A DNA stretch of 64,000 nt from Parabacteroides sp. TM07-1AC (lineage in GTDB: Bacteria; Bacteroidota; Bacteroidia; Bacteroidales; Tannerellaceae). The stretch's first letter is position 1, and each line of letters starts with the position of its first letter. The stretch covers positions 186,001 through 250,000 of the forward strand of contig NZ_QUKD01000003.1 of the NCBI RefSeq assembly GCF_003480915.1, in the 5' to 3' direction. Both the position numbers and the translations under genes were made by a program. The notes under the pieces were generated by a model that had not been told where the DNA came from, made no database searches, and saw nothing but the letters and a program-made list of their open reading frames with translations. Shown here in pieces: positions 25,662 to 34,339 of this stretch.

Positions 25662-27584
25662 ATGATTGTGCGTATGAAAAGACTTTTTTTCATAGTATAC
25701 CTGATACTATTAACCAGTCGTTCATTGTATGCCTTGCCACACGATAAAGACGATTATATCCTGGTAGTACACTCCATAAACTTCAGCGAAGTATGGACAC
25801 AAGGTATTTATGAGGCGATCAATAACACTTTCGCCGAAGAGAGCATATCCGTAAAAGGGGAAGAACTCTCTATCCCTGCCATGAGAGACACGACAGACGT
25901 AAATAAGAAGGTTGAATTATTACGAAAGAAATACCCTGTCCCCCCTAAAGTGATCGTTTGTATAGGAGACCCGGCGTGGCTGGTTTGTCAACCTCTTTTC
26001 GATAAAGAATGGAAAAACGTTTCTACTATCATCTGCCATTCACAAGAGCTGATCCCGACACAAATAGAATATCTGCTGGACAGGGACCTGCAGACCATTC
26101 AGCACATGGCTTATACAGAAGATCAGATGAAAAGCTATAATGCAACCAGGTTAGTCCAGCCTCTATACATAAAAGAGACCATTGAAACAATTAAGAAACT
26201 GCAGCCCGAGTTGAATCGAATAGTCTTTATCAGGGACAACCGGTATATCAGTTTATACACCCAAAAAGAGCTCTCAAAAACAATGCAGGCAGACTTTCCT
26301 GATCTGAAACTGGAAATACTTTCCACCCCGGCTCTTTCTACCGAAAATCTACTGGATAGCCTGAGCCTTTGCGGAAAAGAAACTGGAATTATCTATTACT
26401 CCTGGTTCATATTCAAAAACACGCATGAAAACCATTATCTAATAGACAACGTACAAAAGATGACCAACAGCTTCTCCCAACCGCCGGTATATATTTTAGC
26501 AGACCTGAATATCGAAACCGGAAACTTTGCGGGCGGACATTACATCTCAGAAAATGACTTCAGCAAGTCCGTTATTGCTACTGTCCGGTTGATATTGGAG
26601 GGGACAGAGGCACGAAACATCTTAACCCATATCGGAGGAACAGCTCATACACATCTGAACTATCAGCATTTGTTGAGCCACAGCATCGAACCATCCCATT
26701 TTCCGATCAATGCTATTTACTACCAGCAGCCGCCTACCTTTTTCCAAAAATACAAGATACATCTATTCAGCGGATTTGCCATCATCTGCCTGCTGATAAC
26801 AATTGCCGTACTGCGTTTCCGCCTCTATTTCCAAAAACTGAAACGGGAGGAAGAACGACGGGAAAAAGAAAAAGCAGAAGAAGCCAACCGTCTTAAATCT
26901 GCTTTCCTGGCTAATATGAGCCACGAAATACGCACTCCGCTCAACGCAATCGTAGGCTTTTCCAACCTGATCGCCCATTCGGAAAGTCCGGAAGATACTG
27001 CCGAATTTTGCCAGATCATAGAAACCAACAACGAGCTATTGCTACAATTGATCAACGATATACTGGATTTATCAAAGATAGAAGCCGACCAACTGGAATT
27101 CACCTTTACCAATATCGATGTATCGGCGCTGCTTGCCACACTGGCACAAACTTTCAAGAGCCGAACCAAACAAGGGGTTATACTGGAATATTCCATCCCG
27201 GAACAACCTTGCTTCATCTACTCGGAAAAGACCCGTTTAACACAAGTCATAACCAACTTCCTGACCAATGCCTGCAAATTCACCATGGAAGGAAGTATCA
27301 AAATGGGATACGAAGAGACAACAGACGGACTGCGCTTTTATGTTACCGACACGGGAAAGGGCATCTCCGATGAAAATATCCCGCACGTATTCGAGCGGTT
27401 TGCCAAATTCGACAATTTTATTCAGGGAACAGGATTGGGATTATCTATCTGTATGACGATTGTAAAACGCCTGAACGGAGAGATCGGCGTGGAATCGAAA
27501 GAGGGGAAAGGAAGTACTTTCTGGTTCACAATCCCCTGTGAAGTTCATCACGAAAACACGGTTACTTCTGAATCAGTACAGTAG
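25662..27584 (+). CDS. Membrane sensor histidine kinase with ABC-type substrate-binding sensor
   Basis: The 640-residue protein begins with a signal-like segment (start at 25662 or at MKRLFFIV, 25674). Its periplasmic region (about 25-360) resembles an ABC-type solute-binding fold: DYILVVHSINFSEVWTQGIY, then PPKVIVCIGDPAW and a second half with GIIYYSWFI. One membrane segment (366-386) and a linker helix lead to HisKA with phospho-acceptor His421 (NMSHEIRTPLNAI) and HATPase (N-box NACKF near 535, TDTGKGISDEN, GTGLGLSI). It has no receiver domain, and no response regulator gene lies next to it. Its 3' end overlaps the ispF gene by 23 bp on the other strand. Confidence 0.9.
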   Translation: MIVRMKRLFFIVYLILLTSRSLYALPHDKDDYILVVHSINFSEVWTQGIYEAINNTFAEESISVKGEELSIPAMRDTTDVNKKVELLRKKYPVPPKVIVCIGDPAWLVCQPLFDKEWKNVSTIICHSQELIPTQIEYLLDRDLQTIQHMAYTEDQMKSYNATRLVQPLYIKETIETIKKLQPELNRIVFIRDNRYISLYTQKELSKTMQADFPDLKLEILSTPALSTENLLDSLSLCGKETGIIYYSWFIFKNTHENHYLIDNVQKMTNSFSQPPVYILADLNIETGNFAGGHYISENDFSKSVIATVRLILEGTEARNILTHIGGTAHTHLNYQHLLSHSIEPSHFPINAIYYQQPPTFFQKYKIHLFSGFAIICLLITIAVLRFRLYFQKLKREEERREKEKAEEANRLKSAFLANMSHEIRTPLNAIVGFSNLIAHSESPEDTAEFCQIIETNNELLLQLINDILDLSKIEADQLEFTFTNIDVSALLATLAQTFKSRTKQGVILEYSIPEQPCFIYSEKTRLTQVITNFLTNACKFTMEGSIKMGYEETTDGLRFYVTDTGKGISDENIPHVFERFAKFDNFIQGTGLGLSICMTIVKRLNGEIGVESKEGKGSTFWFTIPCEVHHENTVTSESVQ

Positions 27585-28038
27585 CATACGCAGCAATACC
27601 TTCCTGCCGTCCGGTAAAGCCCAGTTTTTCTGTCGTTGTAGCCTTGATGGAAATATCTTCCTCGCCTACCTGCATCACTTCAGCCAGCGTTTGTTTCATG
27701 GCAGGAATATGCGGATTCAGCTTCGGACGTTCAGCGGCTATGGTTGCATCGATATTTCCCAGTTCATAACCGGCTTCACGTATTAGCTTCATTGTATCAC
27801 GCAATAATATCTTACTGTCTATATTCTTGTATTCGCCTGCCGTATCAGGAAAATGATAACCGATATCACGCATATTGGCAGCCCCCAGGAGCGCATCACA
27901 AATGGCATGTATCAGTACATCCGCATCACTATGTCCCAGTAAACCCAATGTATGCTCTATCCGTATCCCTCCCATCCACAACTCACGGTCGGGAACAAGG
28001 GCATGCACATCATAACCGAAACCTACACGTATCTTCAT
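27562..28038 (-). CDS. ispF: 2-C-methyl-D-erythritol 2,4-cyclodiphosphate synthase
   Basis: IspF forms the cyclic diphosphate intermediate of the MEP isoprenoid pathway; it is a zinc-dependent trimer. The 158-residue protein has the metal ligands DVHAL (Asp-x-His), GHSDADVLIHAICDALLGA and the C-terminal TTEKLGFTGRQEGIAA. It follows porU and porV (7 bp from porV) in one operon, an order I also recall from Porphyromonas. Confidence 0.96.
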   Translation of the reverse strand: MKIRVGFGYDVHALVPDRELWMGGIRIEHTLGLLGHSDADVLIHAICDALLGAANMRDIGYHFPDTAGEYKNIDSKILLRDTMKLIREAGYELGNIDATIAAERPKLNPHIPAMKQTLAEVMQVGEEDISIKATTTEKLGFTGRQEGIAAYATVLIQK

Positions 28039-28045
28039 ATTGATA

Positions 28046-29245
28046 TTATCTGAACAGGTTCTTGATTCCGTCCATATCGAACGACAGAGAGAAACGAAGC
28101 GTCTGGTCCAACGGGTTACTCTGAACCGTACTTACCAGATAAGCGGCATCCAACTGGAATACACTCATACGGAAACCGGCCCCGACAGAGAAATACTGAC
28201 GGTTACCTTTATTGGCATTTTCATAGAAATAACCTCCACGAACGAAGAACTGGTCATTATAGCTATACTCTGCACCGATAGAAACCATTACTTCCTGCAA
28301 CTCTCCTTTGAACCCGTCGGGTGAATCACCGAAAGATTTGAAGATACCGGAAATACCGGATACATCTCTATACTCTTCCTTTTTCTTGTCGTATTCTTCC
28401 TTTTCTTCATCTGTATACCCTTCACGCAGATAAGGCAGACTGGGAACCAAATATTTACTCAGATCAAGGTACAGACCGATCCGGTTAAAATCATCGATCG
28501 GATACAGCAAACCAGTTCCCACACGAAGAGTCGTCGGGATAAATTCATTGTGTTCTCCACCGTCATAAGATATCTTCGTACCGATATTTGATACATTAAA
28601 ACCGAAACTCCACAAACACTCGCTGTTACCCAAGATTACATATTTCTCCAGATAACCGGCGATATCCGCTGCAAAGGCATTACCAGGCACACGACTTTCA
28701 TCGGAAGGATCCGATCCCATATCGGAACGGATATAACGCATGGCAACAGCCATTGAATAAGACTCTGATAATTTACGGCTATAACTTACGTCGAAAGCCA
28801 TTTCATACGGACTTACAGAATAACCGCCGGTCGATTCTCCACTAATAGGATTATAGGGAACGTCTCCCAAAGAGAAATAACGTAGAGAAGCACCTACCGC
28901 CTGCAAATCACTGTCGCCAATCTTATAATATCCCGACAAGTTCGCCAAAGCCACGTCGTTTACCAACTTACGCAACCAGGGAGTATATGACAAAGATACT
29001 CCCGCCTTACTATACATAAATGCATACTTTGCCGGATTCCAATATTGAGAGTTTATATCGGGAGTAGTCGAAGCACCGTTGTCACCCATTGCACCACCAC
29101 GGGCATCAGGAGCGATAGACAGTGAAGGTACTGCCGTATTAACCGGAGCAAATTTAGCCTTATCACCTTCGGCATGTAACGCCGTAAAAGTTGTCAAAAA
29201 GCTGATTACAACTATAAGTGTACTGATTTTTAATTCTTTTGTCAT
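28046..29245 (-). CDS. porV: Type IX secretion outer-membrane protein PorV
   Basis: PorV (LptO) is a FadL-like 14-strand outer-membrane barrel that binds the C-terminal domains of type IX cargo and hands them to the PorU sortase. The 399-residue protein has a signal peptide (FLTTFTALHA), the typical start VNTAVPSLSIAPDARGGAMG, SQYWNPAKYAFM and a terminal barrel strand (LRFSLSFDMD). It follows porU by 69 bp. It is relevant here because three DUF6383 proteins in the window have type IX-like C-terminal domains. Confidence 0.94.
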   Translation of the reverse strand: MTKELKISTLIVVISFLTTFTALHAEGDKAKFAPVNTAVPSLSIAPDARGGAMGDNGASTTPDINSQYWNPAKYAFMYSKAGVSLSYTPWLRKLVNDVALANLSGYYKIGDSDLQAVGASLRYFSLGDVPYNPISGESTGGYSVSPYEMAFDVSYSRKLSESYSMAVAMRYIRSDMGSDPSDESRVPGNAFAADIAGYLEKYVILGNSECLWSFGFNVSNIGTKISYDGGEHNEFIPTTLRVGTGLLYPIDDFNRIGLYLDLSKYLVPSLPYLREGYTDEEKEEYDKKKEEYRDVSGISGIFKSFGDSPDGFKGELQEVMVSIGAEYSYNDQFFVRGGYFYENANKGNRQYFSVGAGFRMSVFQLDAAYLVSTVQSNPLDQTLRFSLSFDMDGIKNLFR

Positions 29246-29314
29246 ACTATATCTGTTAAAAACAAGGGAACCGAAAAGTTACCTTACGAACATATAAACT
29301 GATTTTGACTTACT

Positions 29315-32300
29315 TTATTGTGCGAGGATTATTAATTTCTTTGCATCCGTTGCTTCTTTAGAACCTCCGCTACTGATTGCCGCACGATAGATATATACGC
29401 CGGGACGAAGACGTCCTCCTCTGTTATTCGTCAGATCCCAGGTTACCGTATACGATTTGAACAGTTCGGAGGCTCCGGTTTCCTGATGTTTCCATTGCAG
29501 GCGCCCCATCATATCGTATACCATAATACCAACCGTCAACTGGCTTTCCGGACGGTTATGGAACAAGTGGAACTCTACCTGTTCGCGTGCCGGACTCGGT
29601 GTTGCCGTCAACTCCAGCAGGTAAGGCTTCAATCCTTCCACTACTTCAAATTCAAAATCGTAGGTAGTAGAATTATTCTGAATATCCCACACTTTAAACT
29701 CAGCAGTATGCATACCCGGTGCCAGGGCAGGAAGCAGATACTTCACGATACCTTCTCCATCCGTTCCGGGGATCAGCTCATAATAACTGTTCAGGTTGAA
29801 GCTGAGTGACGGATCGCCGTCAACGATCAGCATCATATCATGTCCGATACTGCTACCGGTTATATTCACGCCGCTCTTGTCCCAAAGACGTGCCACAAAG
29901 AACGGAGTCGTATTAACGGGACCGCCGCTTACAAATGTAGAATCATTCATATACAAGGAACGTATCTCCGGTCCATCGGAATCGTCTTCCGCATTATCAT
30001 CCGTACCTCCGACACGATAATTCAGATAAGCCCCCTGTGCTTCCAGGTTATTCGTTTCATCCGAAGCATACAGGTTCATCTTTCCGAATTCATTCGAATA
30101 AGAAATATCTTTCGGAACGGTAAAGGTAAAGCTGAATTTTCCAGCACGAACCGAATCGTTTCCGACAAAGAGAATATTTGAATAATCCGTATATTTAAAT
30201 GTCTTGCCGGTCTTGTTGTTATCCAATGTTTCGTAAGAAACACGGCTATCCAGTACGGTCGGGTTTAGCAAACCGGTAAAGTCTGTAGCAATATTACCAT
30301 CCGCATTCAGTACTTCGCCTTCCACTGTAATCTTTTGCAATGCCTTAAAAGCGACCGGCTCGTCTGTTACCGGATTACCGTTTATCGTCGTCACTTGCAT
30401 CCGGTATTCCGGATAAGCCAGTTTCAACGCCGGGTCACCGATCAGGGAGAATCCGAGCTTATACCGGCTTGCACTCAAATCCCGCTTGGTTTGTTTCATT
30501 ACTTCGCCCAGTGTCAGGCGGCGTCCGTTCTTTTTCTCGAACAAATTCCGGATCAACATCTGATTGATCGTGAAGTTGGGAGAAGAATAAGCCACACGGG
30601 TTGTCGTAAACAGACCGATACCGCCACTGACCTTATTCAGGAAAACCTGCTCGCCGGCAGAAGTAACCGGAGCGTCAAAACGACAGAAGTCGCAAGTCGC
30701 CGTGATCCAGATAGGCAGACGTTTATAAGTTGATTTCGTAATATCGCTTTCAGTCAGTACCTTTTCATCACTCCAGGAAGTTGTATTACCGTGTCCGGTA
30801 TAGTTAATCAGCAGTAAACCGTTCTTCAGTTGTTTCTGAATATTCGTTTTCACATCCGGATAAGTAGCCAATCCGGCCGAAACATCTTTTTTATAAGAAT
30901 CGAAATAAATCTTATTGACAAGGAACTCCGGATGGCTTTCATTGATATATTCGCCCAGCTGGTCAGCCTGACTTGCATGATCTGTCATATAACTGTCAGC
31001 ACTGTTTCCGTCGTCTGCGACAAAGCAAACATTGTTTTTCCAGGATCCGGTATCTTTATTATCCATATAACTGATCACCTTATCCACCATATTACTCGCC
31101 TCTGCCTGCGTCCGGACTGGGAAACGACCGATACCGATATCCAGCCTCATAGAGCTTAATCCTTTGCCATTGTTGCTGTCATCCAAAAATCCGAAATAAT
31201 CGTCGATCACAAAAGATTCTTCATCCAGCGATTCTTCCGTCTGATAGGTCAGCAGCATATTACTTGTCGTTACATTCTTCCAGCTAGAAGTAATGAAACG
31301 GTTATCGAACGCGCCATCTCCGAAAAGAAGCAGATACTTGGGCGCATCGGCCTCCGAAGTCCGACGATCGTAGAACATCTTCATGAAACGACGATAGGCA
31401 GTAGCATCCGGCGTACCGCTCGAAAACTCATTATAAATAGCCTCCGGTGCAACCACCTGTACAGTCAGTCCGTCGCGTGTACGGTGAGCCTCAGCCAGCC
31501 GTTCTGCCTGCGAAGCCAATCCCGGTTGAGCGATAATGATCATATCTGTCTGCGGTAATGCGTGCAAATCCTGATTTGCCACTTCACCGATCACTTTCGG
31601 AGTAGGGAACGTCTGGTTTCTCTGTACCAAAGCAAACTCCCTCAGCGTTCCTGCAGGGATGGAAAAAGTCAATTCGCTCCCGCTCAGTTCCGTTTCCATC
31701 CGTTTCGGATTCAACTTATCCGTCACATCGAAAACCAAGGTGTTCGCATTGGCGTTCTGAACCGTAAAACGAGATGCATTGTTAACAGAAGCCAAACTAC
31801 GAAAGAATGTACAGACACCATAAGGCTGCAACTCCCGCTTCATCTGCAAACGGATAAAATCGAGATGAACATTCTTATCTCCCAGTTTCCCGTATCTTAC
31901 ATTCACTTTTACACTGGAACTTTTATCTCCTTTCCAATCCACTACCTGATAAACCGGACGCGCCATTACATACGTATCGTATTTCCCGTTTGCGTTAGCG
32001 ATGGTCCGCTCCAACAGTTTTTCTCCGTCTACGCTCATGCTCACGCTACCCGTACCGGTGATCGGCTTAGCGATGAAACGCAAGGTCACCTTGCCGTCAT
32101 CATTGGTTATACCCGTTATACCGGTAAATGAGAAATCCCTGGAAAGAGTCATATCCATGGCTTCCCCGAAAAGTTCCCGTCCCGAATTATTCACAGAGAC
32201 CAGGTCTTTTTCATGTAACAGATAATCGTCGAACGTCGTCACCTTCAAAGAGGCACCGGCAGCAGAAGCCACTGATTCCATCTCTTTCGTTGCAGTCGCA

Positions 32301-32704
32301 TCCGTCAGGAAGTAATAGCCGTAATCAGAATAGGGATTATTGGTATGGACAAAACTCTTCGATTCCTGGTCGTACGTCCAGTTGATAACACCGCAACCAT
32401 AGAACAGGAGATAATCGTCACCACGCCAGACTGGCACGGCAGGCACATCGTCTATATACGGATTCGAGAAATTTTCGTCCAGCATACAACCGCCGTAACC
32501 GTGTACGGAAACCTTAGCCGGATCCGAAAATCCCATCCCGCGAAGGTCTGCATATGTCAGTTTATAAATTCCCCGGTCTTCGACCTGTATTTTCACCCAT
32601 TTCCCGGACGATAAAGCAGAGCTGGCTGCATATTTGCTACCATCCGCCCAGACAGAAGTAAAAAAGCAGATACTTATTATGAATGTATATAATAGTCGTA
32701 ACAT
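29315..32704 (-). CDS. porU: Type IX secretion sortase PorU
   Basis: PorU is a gingipain-like (C25) surface protease that removes the C-terminal domain of type IX cargo and attaches the protein to anionic lipopolysaccharide. I place the start at ATG 32704 (1129 residues, MLRLLYTFIISICFFTSVWA as signal peptide); the longer frame to 32743 only reads through repeat R2. The catalytic dyad is visible: NYTGHGNTTSW (His) and ITATCDFCRFD (Cys). The protein ends in its own type IX domain (NNRGGRLRPGVYIYRA, KKLIILAQ). First gene of porU-porV-ispF. Confidence 0.95.
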   Translation of the reverse strand: MLRLLYTFIISICFFTSVWADGSKYAASSALSSGKWVKIQVEDRGIYKLTYADLRGMGFSDPAKVSVHGYGGCMLDENFSNPYIDDVPAVPVWRGDDYLLFYGCGVINWTYDQESKSFVHTNNPYSDYGYYFLTDATATKEMESVASAAGASLKVTTFDDYLLHEKDLVSVNNSGRELFGEAMDMTLSRDFSFTGITGITNDDGKVTLRFIAKPITGTGSVSMSVDGEKLLERTIANANGKYDTYVMARPVYQVVDWKGDKSSSVKVNVRYGKLGDKNVHLDFIRLQMKRELQPYGVCTFFRSLASVNNASRFTVQNANANTLVFDVTDKLNPKRMETELSGSELTFSIPAGTLREFALVQRNQTFPTPKVIGEVANQDLHALPQTDMIIIAQPGLASQAERLAEAHRTRDGLTVQVVAPEAIYNEFSSGTPDATAYRRFMKMFYDRRTSEADAPKYLLLFGDGAFDNRFITSSWKNVTTSNMLLTYQTEESLDEESFVIDDYFGFLDDSNNGKGLSSMRLDIGIGRFPVRTQAEASNMVDKVISYMDNKDTGSWKNNVCFVADDGNSADSYMTDHASQADQLGEYINESHPEFLVNKIYFDSYKKDVSAGLATYPDVKTNIQKQLKNGLLLINYTGHGNTTSWSDEKVLTESDITKSTYKRLPIWITATCDFCRFDAPVTSAGEQVFLNKVSGGIGLFTTTRVAYSSPNFTINQMLIRNLFEKKNGRRLTLGEVMKQTKRDLSASRYKLGFSLIGDPALKLAYPEYRMQVTTINGNPVTDEPVAFKALQKITVEGEVLNADGNIATDFTGLLNPTVLDSRVSYETLDNNKTGKTFKYTDYSNILFVGNDSVRAGKFSFTFTVPKDISYSNEFGKMNLYASDETNNLEAQGAYLNYRVGGTDDNAEDDSDGPEIRSLYMNDSTFVSGGPVNTTPFFVARLWDKSGVNITGSSIGHDMMLIVDGDPSLSFNLNSYYELIPGTDGEGIVKYLLPALAPGMHTAEFKVWDIQNNSTTYDFEFEVVEGLKPYLLELTATPSPAREQVEFHLFHNRPESQLTVGIMVYDMMGRLQWKHQETGASELFKSYTVTWDLTNNRGGRLRPGVYIYRAAISSGGSKEATDAKKLIILAQ

Positions 32705-32711
32705 ACTTGTT

Positions 32712-32795
32712 TCAATTGACAATTGACAGTTGACAATTGACAATTATTTGTACCATCTATTAATTATCAATTATCAATTGTTAATTGTCCATTAT
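32712..32795. repeat. Heptamer repeat cluster R2 (AATTGAC), inverted arms
   Basis: Tandem CAATTGA/CAGTTGA units (32712-32743) and complementary ATCAATT/GTTAATTG units (32759-32790) flank a short spacer. The cluster lies between the porU start and the stop codon of the FAH-family gene. Reading through it creates the false N-terminus MSIVNCQLSIE in an extended porU frame. Confidence 0.8.
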
Positions 32796-33406
32796 TTAAT
32801 ATGGAAATCAAGTAGCTTCTGTTCACCGATATACCCTTGCAAATGATCATTGATGCTAACGGGTCCCACACCTGCCGGTGTTCCTGTAAAAATCAAATCA
32901 CCTATCTTCAAGGTAAAGAAACGGCTCACATAAGCGATAATCCTGTCGACCGGGAAAAGCATATCAGAGGTATTTCCCTCCTGCACTTTCTGACCGTTTA
33001 TATCCAGATGAAACGGGATACGGTTGATATCCCCCACTCTGTCCAAAGGTACAAACGTTCCGACAACAGCCGAATTATCAAAAGCTTTACTGATCTCCCA
33101 GGGTAATCCTTTCGCACGCAGCTCTCTTTGCAGATCACGGGCGGTAAAATCGATACCGACAGTTACTTCATTATAGTAACGATGTGCAAAACGTTCGGCG
33201 ATATTCTTACCCAGCCGGTCTATCTTTACAACGATCTCCGTTTCATAATGTATTTCCGAAGAAAAATCGGGAATAAAAAACGGTTTTCCATCCTTCAACA
33301 GGGAGGAGTCGGATTTCATAAAGATAGTAGGCTCCGATAATTCTAACGAATGATGCAGCTCTTTATTGTGCTCTGCATAATTCATTCCTACTGCTATAAT
33401 CTTCAT
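32792..33406 (-). CDS. Fumarylacetoacetate hydrolase (FAH)-family protein
   Basis: The 204-residue protein has the FAH fold found in acylpyruvases and oxaloacetate decarboxylase-like enzymes: start KIIAVGMNYAEHNKEL, metal ligands in SSEIHYETEIVVKI and VTVGIDFTARD, and the C-terminal LIFTGTPAGVGPV. Members split C-C bonds of diketo acids with a divalent metal. It starts one base after the rex stop, so it probably shares a transcript with rex. The physiological substrate is not known. Confidence 0.92.
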   Translation of the reverse strand: MKIIAVGMNYAEHNKELHHSLELSEPTIFMKSDSSLLKDGKPFFIPDFSSEIHYETEIVVKIDRLGKNIAERFAHRYYNEVTVGIDFTARDLQRELRAKGLPWEISKAFDNSAVVGTFVPLDRVGDINRIPFHLDINGQKVQEGNTSDMLFPVDRIIAYVSRFFTLKIGDLIFTGTPAGVGPVSINDHLQGYIGEQKLLDFHIK

Positions 33407-33407
33407 T

Positions 33408-34058
33408 TCAGTGATTAATTGAGTTCAAACGATTAAACATGACTGCCAGATGGGCATACATGGAAGTATTCTGTACCACAATATGTTCCGGGACACGGAT
33501 ACGGAACGGGGTAAAGTTCCACAGCGCTTTGATACCTCCGGCAATAATCTGTTCAGTCACCTCTTGTGCCTTGTCTACAGGCACGGTAATAACACCTATC
33601 GTCGCCCCGAACTCTTTCTGTTTGGCAGGGAAGTCATCCAAATGGAAAACCGGAATACCATTCACAACCGTACCTGCTAGTTCCTTGCGGACATCAAAGC
33701 CGGCAACAATCTCCAGTCCGTACTGATTCAACCCGGTATCCTGCAACAGAGCTGCTCCCAAACTACCGACACCGAATAAAAAAGCCTTGTGTTGTGCAGT
33801 AAAACCCAAAAAATCTTCCAACACATCAACAAGGGCGCAAATATCATAACCTACCCTGGTTTTCCCCGAAATATTTACAAACGAAAGATCTTTCGCCACC
33901 TGGCTGGGATCTACATTAATTTCTTTAGCAATCTGGGTAGATGATACAAACGTCTCTCCCTTGCCTTTCATCAGTTTCAGAAAAGCAAGATACCAAGGTA
34001 GTCTCCGAAGCGTCGGCTCAGGAATTTTCCAGGCTTGTTTTAATTCATCATTAGCCAT
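33408..34058 (-). CDS. rex: Redox-sensing transcriptional repressor Rex
   Basis: Rex binds DNA when NAD+ is high and releases it when NADH rises, controlling fermentation and respiration genes. The 216-residue protein has the N-terminal winged helix (PEPTLRRLPWYLAFLKLM, VSSTQIAKEINVDPSQVAKDL) and a Rossmann domain (KAFLFGVGSLGAALLQDTGL, IVAGFDVRKE). A TACTTTTG (-7) element on the minus strand sits at 34087-34094, 29 bp upstream. The acetate genes ackA and pta in this window are plausible targets, which is an inference. Confidence 0.95.
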   Translation of the reverse strand: MANDELKQAWKIPEPTLRRLPWYLAFLKLMKGKGETFVSSTQIAKEINVDPSQVAKDLSFVNISGKTRVGYDICALVDVLEDFLGFTAQHKAFLFGVGSLGAALLQDTGLNQYGLEIVAGFDVRKELAGTVVNGIPVFHLDDFPAKQKEFGATIGVITVPVDKAQEVTEQIIAGGIKALWNFTPFRIRVPEHIVVQNTSMYAHLAVMFNRLNSINH

Positions 34059-34086
34059 TATTCTTATTCATAATTAATGTAGCTTA

Positions 34087-34094
34087 CAAAAGTA
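34087..34094 (-). promoter_or_regulatory. -7 promoter element of rex
   Basis: Minus strand reads TACTTTTG (TAnnTTTG), 29 bp before the rex ATG. No matching -33 element was found at 19-21 bp spacing. Confidence 0.45.
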
Positions 34095-34144
34095 CAACTT
34101 TTTTCTTTCTTAGCTAGTTTACCGGGGATTTTATATAATAAGAA

Positions 34145-34171
34145 AGCCCGGCAGATAAACTCCGCCGGGCT
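34145..34171. terminator. Terminator at the left edge of cassette B
   Basis: AGCCCGGC (34145-34152) pairs with GCCGGGCT (34164-34171). The plus-strand side is followed by CTGTTTTTG and the minus-strand side by TTTCTTATTATA, so it can work both ways. It ends the minus-strand DUF6383 transcript about 170 nt beyond its stop codon and isolates it from rex. Confidence 0.8.
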
Positions 34172-34276
34172 CTGTTTTTGTCTGTCTTCTCTCTTCACAG
34201 AGGTAGAACAGAAGAACTTTATTTCATTACTTTAGTATTAATATCTACCACCTGTTCGCCCTCACGGGGTACTTTG

Positions 34277-34294
34277 TGTAAGGATGTCCTTACA
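34277..34294. repeat. Hairpin in the 3' untranslated region of DUF6383 gene B
   Basis: TGTAAGGA (34277-34284) pairs with TCCTTACA (34287-34294) across a 2-nt loop. It occupies the same place as the hairpin at 4084-4110 in cassette A although the sequence is different. Confidence 0.55.
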
Positions 34295-34339
34295 ACACAT
34301 GGTAAACAATTTAGAATTATTTTGATTATAAATTATTTC

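Noticed and set aside
32705..32743. Upstream start of porU
   Set aside because: The extra residues only translate AATTGAC repeats; a signal peptide begins at 32704.
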